From assembly GCA_000149265.1 (NCBI GenBank), contig CH003160.1, positions 430,578 through 494,577 on the forward strand: a stretch of 64,000 nucleotides of DNA. Reading direction: 5' to 3'. The translations under genes and the position numbers were made by a program. Numbering within the stretch: position 1 is the first letter of the stretch; every line of letters begins with the position of its first letter. The stretch is from Ciona savignyi. Lineage: Eukaryota; Chordata; Ascidiacea; Phlebobranchia; Cionidae. Positions 53,572 to 64,000 of the stretch are shown here, one piece after another. Under the pieces are notes generated by a model. It made no database searches. It was not told where the DNA came from and saw only the letters and a program-made list of their open reading frames with translations.

Positions 53572-55102
53572 ATGAAATTCATTCTATTGGTTGTTATCTG
53601 TGGTTTAAAAATAGCTGAATGCGGTAAGTTTTTTAAACAACTGAATTTTATGATTTTTTAAACTTTAAATATTTCAGGAATGCCAATTTCTCAGAAGGGA
53701 AGTTTTGATCTATCTCTCGAACAGAAATATCCGAAGAAAAAGACATTTGTCCCCTACATGATGTGCTTGGATTCTGTACCGCTGCTTGTCGACATAACAG
53801 GTCGGAACAAAAATCTATCGGTGCTTCATACATACAAGGCAAGAGTGACCGAGATCTTTATACATGGCTTTACACTTCAAATGGAGGGAACTGTAGAGAA
53901 CGAATGGCAAGAGAATCTCTTTGTTGATTGGACGTTTTACTCAGGTTGGTCGAGTTAAGTTTTCTTCGATTATGCACTTTGAGAATATCATGAGGAATAG
54001 TACCAGTGTTGCATAGTACCAGTGGGTTAATTATACAGAGTTGGTTTATGGCGTCGCCTTTTAACCGAAAGGTTGCAGATATGAAACTGCTCGCTAGCTA
54101 GTCGGTCGTGTCTTTGGGGAAGGGACTTAACGGACATTGCCTTAAACCAAGCGAATAAATGGGTTCTACCAAATTAGGGGAACGTATCTATCATATACAA
54201 CACACTGCAATAGCTCCGGTAACCCGAAGGTAAGCGTAAGGCGATCTGACGATTGCCCGCGAGTTAACTCCCTTGGTTTTGCCATTCTCGTGAAGATAAA
54301 CATGAATATTCTATCCTAAAGCCGAATTTCGCGTTAAAACGATATTTGTAGAATAAACATTGTACAATCTACCTGTTTAGGTTATAGAATAAATTAAAAG
54401 TAATTAAAGGTCCGGGCATTGTACAAAACAGGAAATATAGTTGGACGCCGGAGCCAAGAAAAGCAGAAGACCAAACTCGAGCCCAAGCCGACATGTCGTG
54501 TCGGAACTTCAATGCAACGTTAGTGGACATTGAGGACAAGCAGATGGATAACGCAGTCTATAGTTACGTCAATGCTACGCTCGTCAGTGGTGATGAAAAA
54601 TCTGCTAGAGTTTGGTTAGCGATGAACTACAATCCAACGGTTTGTGTTAACGTGCTTGTATTTTCATTGTAACATGGTGTATTCTATTATAGTCGATTTT
54701 CTATAAAACGCCGTGATTAACCTTAGGTGAACATCTAGTTTAATTACCTGACCTTCGTCAGGTTAGGTGTTTGTTATAATACCAAGTATTAAAGGTCTCC
54801 GAGGTGCGATGTATTCGTCAGTTGTGCTAACCGCTCGGCCGCACATGTTTCAACATATCCAACTTGTGTTTTAATTGAAGTAAAGTGTTTTTCTATTTCA
54901 CCAGACTGACTCCATGAGCTTAAGCACTGGAGATCAGGGCTACAATGGTAGTTGGCATCCAGGTTATCCGAGCTCCGATCCGACCAGAACCGCAATGTTA
55001 ATGGCGGTGCAAACCGATCCAACCCTTACAAACGTCGGGCTTGTGAACTACCCACCCGTTGGTAAACGTTTATCGCCCTTGCTGTGTGCATTACCCTTGT
55101 GA
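53572..55102 (+). CDS. Secreted C-type-lectin-like domain protein
   Basis: Exons 53572-53623, 53678-53948, 54441-54639, 54905-55102, phases 1/2/0; about 240 aa. Signal peptide MKFILLVVICGLKIAEC. Residues 18-107 form an unrecognised N-terminal region. The C-terminal part is CTLD-like: SCRNFNATLVDIEDKQMDNA (first core Cys and helix), VWLAMNYNP in place of the WIGL strand, GSWHPGYPSS in the long loop, and LSPLLCALPL as the last core Cys. The inner Cys pair and the EPN/QPD and WND calcium-sugar motifs are absent, so calcium-dependent sugar binding is doubtful. Secreted CTLD proteins often act in recognition or adhesion. The donor at 53948 (TTG|GTCGAG) was chosen because it alone keeps the frame; a stronger-looking donor at 53945 gives a stop. 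A SINE sits in intron 2. Confidence 0.75.
54041..54319 (+). mobile_element. SINE-1 in the lectin-like gene intron
   Basis: TTGGTTTATGGCGTCGCC, AACCGAAAGGTTGCAGATAT, AGCTAGTCGGTCGTGTC, AACACACTGCAATAGCTCCG, AACATGAATATTCTATCC. Confidence 0.82.
54780..54850 (-). mobile_element. SINE-2 head remnant
   Basis: GATGTATTCGTCAGTTGTGC then TAACCGCTCGGCCGCACATG is the reversed tRNA-like head; lies in intron 3 of the lectin-like gene. Confidence 0.45.
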
Positions 55103-55840
55103 ACCCGCTACCTTCTACCAACAAGGATTAAGCAACATCACACCACTGGAGTATTTGAATATCCATCATATTAATAACAATGAGCTTTTAAACTGCAATT
55201 TGCATGTTTGTTACCTTTCTCTGCCAGTTTTAATATTAACGATCATGGTGACTTTTTATTCACCCCGCATCTAAATCTAAAATAGAAAACACGTCATCCA
55301 TCTGCGCTGACTATACATTCGAACTTTGTTGGCTTTAATTAAATTTTCCCGGAAAATGCAAGATACATACGCACTAAAGTTAACGTTTGCTGAACTGCGT
55401 TTCGCAGTACTTGTTGTCCGTTTTTTAACATGAACTTTTAAAATCCGTGCTCTTTTGCATGCTGCGTTGTGTTAATCGTGTATTTTGCATTTGGTTACAT
55501 ATTGTCCTAACTTTGTGTGTTATAACGGTGATTTTCGGTTCAAATATTATATTTGTTATAATGTTTATAGCTTAGCCTGTGAATAATTATTTGCAGCCGT
55601 TAGCATACTCAGCTACCGAGACAACAGGCATCTGATAACAATTTAACCATTTGTAAGTGCACTTGTAAATAAAATACTTCACAAAGTATTGGAAAATACA
55701 TTGTTCATTTGTGATGGCCAAGTCCAGAGTTGCTTCGATAAGCCCGGTTAGTTTTCCCAGGCTTGAGCTCACCTCCGCTGTTACCACTGTAAGGTTGGCT
55801 GCTCTGATTCAAGATTTTTGCACGATTGTAAGCGTGTGAC
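55103..55840. other. 3' flank of the lectin-like gene
   Basis: AT-rich with possible polyadenylation signal AATAAA at 55668-55673. No coding frame seen. Confidence 0.4.
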
Positions 55841-55841
55841 T

Positions 55842-56640
55842 TATTATGGGTCCCAATTGAAAAATTGGGACACATATTGTTTTTGTCCGTTTTTTTTTTC
55901 TTTTTTTTGTTTTTTTTTTCGTTTTTTTCTTCGTCAAAGGTTTGACAGGCATGGCATGGCGCCCCGACATCTACCAGAAGGAATAATGGAATCGTAATGA
56001 AACTTAGCCATTTGTTAGACAACATGGTCTAGATATGCAGAAACCAAAATTTTGGGTGATAAATCAAGGGGAATTCCCCTGGGAGGTTAAAAACCAAAAC
56101 GGTATTTTTTATAAAAAAATTAGCTTTTTGTGGCATAGCGCTTAAACAGCTGCTCCAATTTGAATAAGATTTGGTAGAATGTAAGTGCATTAGACACTGA
56201 TTTAACACTTGGAAAAAAATGTACCTAGGGAAATAACCTAAAAATAAGATTTTGTTCTCAAATCATGATTGTGACAGGCATGGCATGGCGCGCCGACATC
56301 TACCAGAAGGAATAATGGAATCGTAATGAAACTTAGCCATTTGTTAGACAACATGGTCTAGATATGCAGAAACCAAAATTTTGGATAATGAATCCAGGGG
56401 AATTCCCATAAGACGTTAAAAACCAAAACGTTTTTTTTTTGTAATAAATTAGCTTTTGGGGGCATAGCGCTTGAACGGCTGCTCTAATTTTGATCAGATT
56501 CAGTGAAATGTTAGACCATTAGACAGTTTGTGCCAATTAAAAAATAGAAAACATTTACTTAGGGTAATTTCCTTGAAAACGAAGATATGTTCTTGAGTTA
56601 CGATTGTAACAGACATGCCATATCGCACTGACATCTCTAA
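55842..56640 (+). mobile_element. 336-bp-monomer element, right end missing
   Basis: Left hairpin GTCCCAATTGAAAAATTGGG, long T-rich tract, two monomers (GACAGGCATGGCATGG), then the start of the right segment, which breaks off at GCACTGACATCTCTAA against the next, reversed element. Confidence 0.75.
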
Positions 56641-57816
56641 CTAGAGAGTGTCAACCACGTGTTAACCATCACTATTTGTAAAACACATGTTGTATAACCT
56701 ATATTCATGCTACAGGGTTCCTATCCACAAGTTGTATTTTATACACAGAGTATGTAGTTTTTGTTTCTGCAAGCATAAACGCATGGGTCCCATAGTTAAC
56801 ATACAAAACTTATTTTCCATGTTTAGTTAAATAAAGAACAAACGTCTTAAATTTACGAACATTTCAACAAAAATGTTTTAAATTATAGCTTCTTTTCAAG
56901 CGCTGTATAGTGAAAGAAAGCTAAATTCCCAAAACAGCCCGATTTAGTTTTTCATTGTTTCAGGGAATTCCCCTGGGTTTAGTAGATAAGTTTTTGTTTT
57001 TACATAAGTAAGTCATGCTATGTAACAATTCTTAAAGTTTTAATCTGATTTGTCGACTTCTTGTTGGAGATGTTGGTGCGATAGTCTATGGCATGCCTGT
57101 CACAATCATAATTGAAACATATCTTCTTTTTCATGGAAATTAACCTATAAGTAAATGTTTTCATTTTTTTTAATTGGAACAGAGTGTCTAATGTTTTAAC
57201 ATTTTACCGAATTTTAATAAAATTAGAGCAGCCGTTCAAGCGCTATGGCTACAAAATCTAATTTATTAGAAAAAAACGTTTTGGTGTTTAACGTCTGAGG
57301 GGAATTCCCCAAGATTCATTACCCAAAATTTTGGCTTCTGCATATATAGACCATGTTGTCTTACAAATGTCCAATTTTCATTGCGATTTCATTACTCCTC
57401 TTGGTAGATGTCGAGGCGACATGGCATTCTTGTCACAATCATGATTTAAGAACATATCCTATTTTTTGGGTATTTCCCTTGGTAATTTTAATATTTCTTT
57501 CAAGTGTTAAATCAATGACTAATGCACTTACATTCCACCAAATCTAATTTAAATTGTAACAGTCGTTCACGCGCTATACCCAAAAAAGGCTATTTTTTAG
57601 AAAAAAATAGCGTTTTGGTTTTTAAGGTCTAAGGGGAATTTCCCTAGATTTATCACCCAAAATTTTGGTTTCTGCATATCTAGACCATGTTCTCTTACAA
57701 ATGTCAAATTTTCATTGCGATTCCATTACTTCTGTTGGTTGATGTCGGGGCGACATGGCATGCCTGTCACAATCAGATTTGAGAACAAAATCCTATTTTT
57801 TAGGGTATTTCCCTAA
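56641..57816 (-). mobile_element. 336-bp-monomer element, reversed copy
   Basis: Starts CTAGAGAGTGTCAACCACGT with A before it, has the complete right segment and about two reversed monomers, and stops where the next hairpin begins. Confidence 0.75.
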
Positions 57817-59684
57817 GTATTATGGGTCCCAATTGAAAAATTGGGACACATATTGTTTTTGTCCGTTTTTTTTTTTCGTCAAAGGTTTGACAGGCATGGC
57901 ATGGCGCCCCGACATCTACCAGAAGGAATAATGGAATTGTTATGAAACTTAGCTAGTTGTTGGACAACATGGTCTAGATATACAGAAACCAAAATTTTGG
58001 GTGATAAATCAAGGGGAATTCCCCTGGGAAGTTAAAAACCAAAACGGTATTTTCTATTAAAAATTTAGCTTTTTGTGGCATAGCGCTTAAACGGCTGCTC
58101 CAATTTGAATAAGATTTGGTGGAACGTAAGTGCATTAGACACTGATTTAACACTTCGAAGAAATAAAAAATTTACCTAGGAAAATACCCTAAAAAATAAG
58201 ATTTTGTTCTCAAATCATGATTGTGACAGGCATGGCATGTCGCCCCGACATCTACCAGAAGGAATAACGGAATCGTAATGAAACTTAGCCATGTGTTGGA
58301 CAAGATGGTCTAGATATGCAGAAACCAAAATGTTGGGTGATAAATCAAGGGGAATTCCCCTGGGAAGTTAAAAACCAAAACGGTATTTTTTATGAAAAAA
58401 TTAGATTTTTGTGGCATAGCGCTTAAACGGCTGCTCCAATTTGAATAAGATTTGGTGGAATGTAAGTGCAATAGGCACTGATTTAACACTTGGAAGAAAT
58501 AAAAAAAATACCTATAGGGAAATACGCTAAAAAAAAGATTTTGTTCTCAAATCATGATTGTGACAGGCATGGCATGACGCCCCGACATCTACCAGAAGGA
58601 AGAATAAAATAGTAATAAAGCTTTGTCATTTGTTAGACAATATGGTCTAGATAAGCAGGAACAAAATCTTGGGTGATAAATCTAGGGGAATTCCCCAAAG
58701 ACGTTAATAACCAAAACGGTATTTTTTTCTAAAAAAAACTAGTTTTTTTGGCATAGCGCTTGAACGGTTGCTTCAATCTGATTCAAATTTGGTGAAATGT
58801 AAGTGCATTACCTACTAATTTAACAATTAGAAAAAATAAAAAATAATATCCAGGGAAATACCCTTAAAATTTGATTTTGTTCTCAAATCATGATTGTGAC
58901 ACGCATGGCATGACGCCCCGATATCATACCAAAAGGAATAATAAAATAGTAATAAAGCTTTGTCATTTGTTAGACAACATGGTCTAGATACGCAGGAGCA
59001 AAAGTGGGGGTGATAAATCTAGGGGAACTCCCCGGAGACGTTAAAATCCAAAACGGTTATTTTTCGAAAAAAATAGCTTTTCGGAACATAGCGTTTAACC
59101 GGCTGCTCTAATTTTGATCAGGTTTGGTGGAATGCTAAATCGTTAGCCACCCTGTGTAACTTAAAAGAAAGAAAACATTTACATAGGGTAACTCTCTTAA
59201 AAACGAAAAGATGTTCCAGACTCATGATTGTGACAGGCATGCCACATTGCACTGACATCTCCAACAAGGATTCGTCAAATCGGATTAAAACTTTAAGAAT
59301 TGATAGTTAACATGACCCACATATGTAAAAACATAAACTTATTTACCAAGCCCATGGGGAATTCCCCGAAGCCATGAAAACTAAATCGAACTGTTTTAGG
59401 AATTTAGCTTTATTTCAATACAGCACTTAAAAAAAACTTTAATTTAAAACATTTGTGATGAAATCTTTGTAAACCTATCACGATTGTTCTTTTTACCTAC
59501 ACATGGAGAAGAAGTTCGGTTTGATAACTATGGGACCCATGAGTTTATGCTTGCAGAAACAATGACTACATACACAGTGTATAAAATACAAAATGTGGTT
59601 AGGGACCCTGTAGCATGAATATATGGCATACAGCATGTGTTTTACAAATAGTGGTGATTAAACACGTGGTTGACACACTCTAGT
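57817..59684 (+). mobile_element. 336-bp-monomer element, long copy
   Basis: Hairpin GTCCCAATTGAAAAATTGGG, short poly-T, monomers with GACAGGCATG-like starts at about 57889, 58226, 58561 and 58897, right segment, terminus GTTGACACACTCTAG|T. Confidence 0.78.
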
Positions 59685-59689
59685 GGGTA

Positions 59690-60892
59690 TATATTGTTTT
59701 ATATTGTCACATATTGTTTTTGTCCGTTTTTTTTTTTTTTTCGTTTTTTTCTTCGTCAAAGGTTTGACAGGCATGGCATGGCGCCCCGACATCTACCGAA
59801 AGGAATAATGAAATCGTAATGAAACTTAGCCATTTGTTAGACAACATGGTCTAGATATGCAGAAACCAAAATTTTAGGTGATAAATCAAGGTGAATTCCC
59901 CTGGGAGGTTAAAATCCAAAACGGAATTTTTTAAAAAAAAAATAGCTTTTTGTGGCATAGCGCTTAAACAGCTGCTCCAATTTGATATAAGATTTGGTGG
60001 AATGTAAGTGCATTAGACACTGATTTAACACTTGGAAAAAATAAAAAAATTACCTAGGGAAATACCCTAAAAAATAAGATTTTGTTCTCAAATCATGATT
60101 GTGACAGGCATGGCATGACGCCCCGACATCTACCAGAAGGAATAATAAAATAGTAATAAAGCTTTGTTATTTGTTAGACAACATGGTCTAGATACGCAGG
60201 AGCAAAATTGTGGGTGATAAATCAAGGGGAATTCCCCGGAGACGTTAAAATCCAAATCGGTTATTTTTCTAAAAAAAATAGCTTTTCGGAAAATAACGTT
60301 TAACCGGCTGCTCTAATTTTGATCAGATTTTGTGAAATGCTAGATCGTTATCCACCCTGTGTCACTTAAAATAAAGAAAACATTTACTTAGGGTAACTCC
60401 CTTAAAAACGAAGATATGTTCCGGACTCATGATTGTGACAAGCATGCCACATTGCACTGACATCTCCAACAAGGATTCGTCAAATCGGATTAAAACTTTA
60501 AGAATTGATAGTTAACATGACCCACATATGTGAAAACAGAAACTTATTTACCAAGCTCATGGGGAATTCCCCGAAGCCATGAAAAACTAAATCGAACTGT
60601 TTAAGGAATTTAGCTTCATTTCAATAAGCACTTTAAAAAAGCTTTAATTTAAAACATTTGTGATGAAATCTTTGTAAATCTATCACGATTGTTCTTTTTA
60701 CCTACACATGGAGAAGAAGTTTGGTTTGATAACAATGGGACCTATGTTTTATGCTTGCAGAAACAATAACTACATACACAGCGTATAAAATACAAAATGT
60801 GGTTAGGGACCCTGTAACATGAATATATGGCATACGACATGTGTTTTACAAATAGTGATGGTTAAACACGTGGTTGACACTCTCTAGTTATT
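59690..60892 (+). mobile_element. 336-bp-monomer element
   Basis: Starts inside the left end (CACATATTGTTTTTGTCCG, hairpin lost), about two monomers, full right segment, terminus GTTGACACTCTCTAG|T. Confidence 0.75.
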
Positions 60893-60939
60893 TCACCGCT
60901 TTTAGAAAACTTGTCATTAAACACCTTATTGTAACATAT

Positions 60940-61494
60940 TATTTTTGCCCGTTTTTTCTATTTTTTTCTTTGTGTTTTGGGTGGGTATAGCGCTTGAACG
61001 GCAGCTCCAATTTAAATGAGATTTGAAAAATTTGGACCGTTAGCCACTTCTATGTGCCAATTAAAAAAAGAAAACATTTACTTTGGGTAATTTCCTTAAA
61101 GGAGTCAAATCGAATTAAAACTTTAAGAATTGTTAGATAACATGACCCACATATGTAAAAACAGAAAATTATCTACTAAACCCAGGGGAATTCCCTGAAA
61201 CCATGAAAAACTAAATCGGACTGTTTTGGGATTTAACTTTATTGTACTAGTGCACTTAAAAAGAAGTTGCATTTTAAAACATTTTTGGTAAAGTGTTCGT
61301 AAATCTAACACGATCATCCTTTTTTAACTACACATGGAAAAGAAGTTTGGTTTGTTAACTCTGGGACCCATGCGTTTATGCTTGCAGAAACAAACTACAT
61401 ATAATACAAACTGTGGTTAGGGACCCTGTAGCATAATTATTGGGGGTGTTTTACAAATAGTGGTTGGTTCAACCACGTGGTTGACACTCTCTAG
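60940..61494 (+). mobile_element. 336-bp-monomer element, short copy
   Basis: Only a partial monomer (TATAGCGCTTGAACGGCAGC) and the right segment; ends CAACCACGTGGTTGACACTC TCTAG|T. Here the subterminal palindrome CAACCACGTGGTTG is perfect. Confidence 0.72.
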
Positions 61495-63300
61495 TTAATT
61501 GAGGTTTTCTGCGTAAACGTCTCATTGACTTGACTCTTATCCTCTGTGGGTTCGTCGATCAACGCCATCAGTAGTTTTATAACATCAATTGCATTGAGCA
61601 TTTGAGGCCATTAACTTAGTACCAATTACGAGTTAAATCGTTAGATGTTTTTAACGATTGTTAAGTATATATTTTGTCAAACGTAGGACAGAGGTGTCCT
61701 ATCCATCCCAGATCGTTTGGAAGGAGTATTTGAATCAAAATTGATTTTCAGATATGGGGACGTCATGACCTGGGTATGTTAAAACCCCCCAACACAATTT
61801 AGGGTTTTACCTTTGGGGATTTCCCCAGAATCGTAAAACACTAACTTACTCTCTTTAACGGCTTTTCGTTCTTAAGGAATCATAGCGCTTAACCTAATTA
61901 CCCAAATTTAAATTAATTATATTTAGTTCACTACCCAAAATAGTAAAAAGGGTTAATAATGTGTAATTACTTTTGAAAATTCTCCAAATTTTGTAAATTT
62001 ATTTTTCAATAAGCGCACTACAGGGGTGTATTCTCCGAATTAAATGTAAACTGTAAATATAGAAAAAATCCGATTTCACGGATACATTCTTTTCTTCTTG
62101 CAAAAACAAAACTGTTACAACCTATATATAGGGTCTCGTCTATTTGAGTATGTTGCTTCACACTTGAGCTAGCCAGACTATTCCTTAGCATGAAGTATTT
62201 AGCTGATATGACTATCGCGATCCGACAACTTCACGGAATTTTATTCTTGATTATAAGATTACACGGTAAAATACATGAAAATGTTTACACAGATACGCAG
62301 TACGGGTTCCTGTTAAAATAGTTTGGTATAAGTCGCTCCAAAAAAACAGCACATACACAACACACAATGACTGGTTCGCGTTTGTGCAACAAAACTGATT
62401 AAAAAAATAAGCAATGTTACATGACTGGTCTAGACGTGCACGAATCTAATATGAGTGTGTGGGCTCGCGCTTTTCTTTTGGGGTTTACTGACCAGGGCGT
62501 TGGCTAAGCTTGCTTCAAATGGCTGCCTAACGGTCTCTGGCAAGCTGCGCAGCGGAAAGTAAATAATGGCACTTTCCACTGAACGCTTACTAATTATTAT
62601 AGTAGCCACGATTTGAAAAGTTTAGATCTCAAGTTCAAAGTCTAATTCTTGATCCAGTATAATTTTATTCTGCGTTTTCAAATATATAACAGTTTCGTTC
62701 GCGAAGCAAGTTGCTTAGTTTGATGCAAGTTAAATAGTCTGATGCAAGTCATTACTATTGAAATTTACCAGAATATATAGGGGCTTTTTACGACGTCTGA
62801 AAAGTTTGGGTAAGAAGCGTTTCACATCTGCACGCCTTACTAACTCCGGGTGGGGAAACTATGTTAACGTTTTAAACAGAGGAAATACAAAGGTATGTAC
62901 AAGGTAATAATTACGTAAAGAGTAATAAACACGTAAGAGTCGTTACCTTGAAAGACAAAAACGACATTTAAAACATAAAGTATTTTAGAGATGAAATAAA
63001 TGAAAACAAATATATATACACGAGACGCTACAAGTGTTAACTAATCATGGTAAAGAAGTTTATTTGTTAACTTAGAGACTCATTACCTATATAAATATAA
63101 AACACCCAAAGGCGGATTTCTTTAAACAAATTTAGGATCTTCCGTTGTTCCGCGTTGTATATTTCTTTACGTTAAATGACTTATTTTTACTCTCGAGCCC
63201 TGCTCAACGAAACGGGTAATCCCCAGTTTTCCAGTCCCGCTTTATTTTTCTGAAAGGCGGAAGAATAAAATTATATGGGAACTCTTACTGAGAACGTAAA
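61495..63300. other. Intergenic with an old monomer-like remnant
   Basis: 61675-62110 keeps the order GACGTCATGACC, AAAACCCCCCAACACAATTT, GGGGATTTCCCCAG, CATAGCGCTTAACC of the 336-bp monomer, but heavily diverged. 62110-63300 shows nothing recognisable; it should include the promoter of the gene at 63301 (CCTATATAAATATAAAAC at about 63091 is TATA-like). Confidence 0.4.
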
Positions 63301-63725
63301 ATGGACGACTTGTGGAAAGGACAACTAGAGGTTAAATTTGAATCAAATAATGATCTTTCAGATCTTATTAAAGACAAAATTATTTGGAGAAGACGGGAAT
63401 TAAACATCGAAACAAAGTCAATAAAGTTGCTTTCACGAGTTGGTCTCAAGTATGTAACGCTGAAAGGCGGCCTGTCAGTGGCGCTGTGTTACTGCTTCAG
63501 CAAGTTGTACCCTGAGTTAACAGTTTGCGATATTACTCAAATTGTCGACCGAGTAGCTGCAATAAATTTAAGTTCAGAGACAACGAAAGAAATCGAATTC
63601 ATAAATGAAGTTAAAGACAAAAGTGCTGGTAACAAAATACAACACTTTCTTCAAACTCATATTCCAAAATTTGGTCTGGATTTTGATGCATACAAATCAC
63701 TGAGATTGGGAAATATCCACTTAAA
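63301..63725 (+). CDS. Unrecognised protein, first exon (gene continues beyond window)
   Basis: ATG at 63301 opens 141 codons ending at a good donor, AAA|GTAAGT, phase 2. Composition is coding-like and mostly helical: a basic start (DLIKDKIIWRRRELN), a hydrophobic central part (GLSVALCYCFSKLYPEL), then a charged stretch and LGNIHLK. No signal peptide and no motif I recognise. CCCCAGTTTTCCAG, ending about 75 bases upstream, could be an acceptor for a 5' UTR intron or spliced leader. Function unknown. Confidence 0.6.
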
Positions 63726-63852
63726 GTAAGTAACTAATTGTAAATATATAGCATATATATCAGTATTGTAGATTTACCATAAAATTGTGAATCAAGCTCT
63801 GTAATTCTACTGGCAATCAGGCAGCGACATTACTGGTGCAATAAATTTCCTG

Positions 63853-64000
63853 TAGGATATTCATGTTTTTTCCTGTAAATGGGAAAACGAAAAGGATGTT
63901 AACACCTGGGCAATTTTCAGATCACCTGGCGCCCACAAACGAGTCATCGAAGCTATTGTGGCATGTTGTGCATTATTTAGACGTTTCTTTAATTTCTTAG
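63853..64000 (-). mobile_element. SINE-1, cut by the window end
   Basis: GTAGGATATTCATG, AATGGGAAAACGAAAAGGAT, GATCACCTGGCGCCCAC and GAAGCTATTGTGGCATGTTG match the SINE-1 tail half; diverged. It would lie in the first intron of the preceding gene. Confidence 0.72.

Noticed and set aside
60960-61317. Minus-strand 64-codon frame and other short frames in 55.8-61.5 kb
   Set aside because: Fall inside copies of the non-coding 336-bp-monomer element.

Overview
The window looks like tunicate nuclear DNA, most likely from Ciona or a close relative. It is AT-rich, with compact intron-containing genes, many tRNA-derived SINEs and short DNA elements. It also has splice acceptors just upstream of start codons, as expected where spliced-leader trans-splicing is used, and a secreted-peptide gene with the layout of ascidian antimicrobial-peptide precursors. 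The species is inferred; no RNA gene or organelle sequence fixes it.

Layout. 1-4.5 kb has no gene: a hAT-type element (1551-2536) with a perfect 8-bp target duplication and a nested TA-flanked MITE, a hAT transposase remnant and repeat fragments. 4.5-18.1 kb is a repeat-built region of 1.1-2.0 kb units, later duplicated as a roughly 7.2 kb block. Each copy carries one gene for a 60-62 aa secreted precursor with an Arg/Trp core and an acidic tail (8642-8929 and 15839-16120). 18.2-21.4 kb holds a SINE with a MITE nested in it and one orphan candidate exon.

21.48-36.29 kb is a neurabin gene (PPP1R9 family) of about 24 coding exons: actin-binding N-terminus, PP1-docking RVSF, PDZ, coiled coil and a C-terminal SAM domain. 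Two consecutive introns use GC-AG boundaries. 37.3-42.7 kb is packed with SINEs and a transposable element made of 336-bp tandem monomers. 43.0-46.84 kb encodes a non-RD protein kinase resembling the RIPK/IRAK (TKL) group, followed after a very short interval by a TPR-repeat protein (47.19-49.82 kb). The polyadenylation signal and splice acceptor between them suggest an operon-like pair. 50.2-52.7 kb is repeat. 53.57-55.10 kb is a secreted C-type-lectin-like protein. 55.8-61.5 kb is almost solid copies of the same 336-bp-monomer element. The window ends with the first exon of an unrecognised gene (63301-63725) and a SINE.

Together: two candidate host-defence peptides, a lectin-like secreted protein and an innate-immunity-type kinase share a repeat-rich neighbourhood with one conserved cytoskeletal scaffold gene. 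Whether that proximity is functional cannot be told from sequence. Exon boundaries were read by hand from GT/GC-AG sites and reading-frame continuity, so edges may be off by a few bases.
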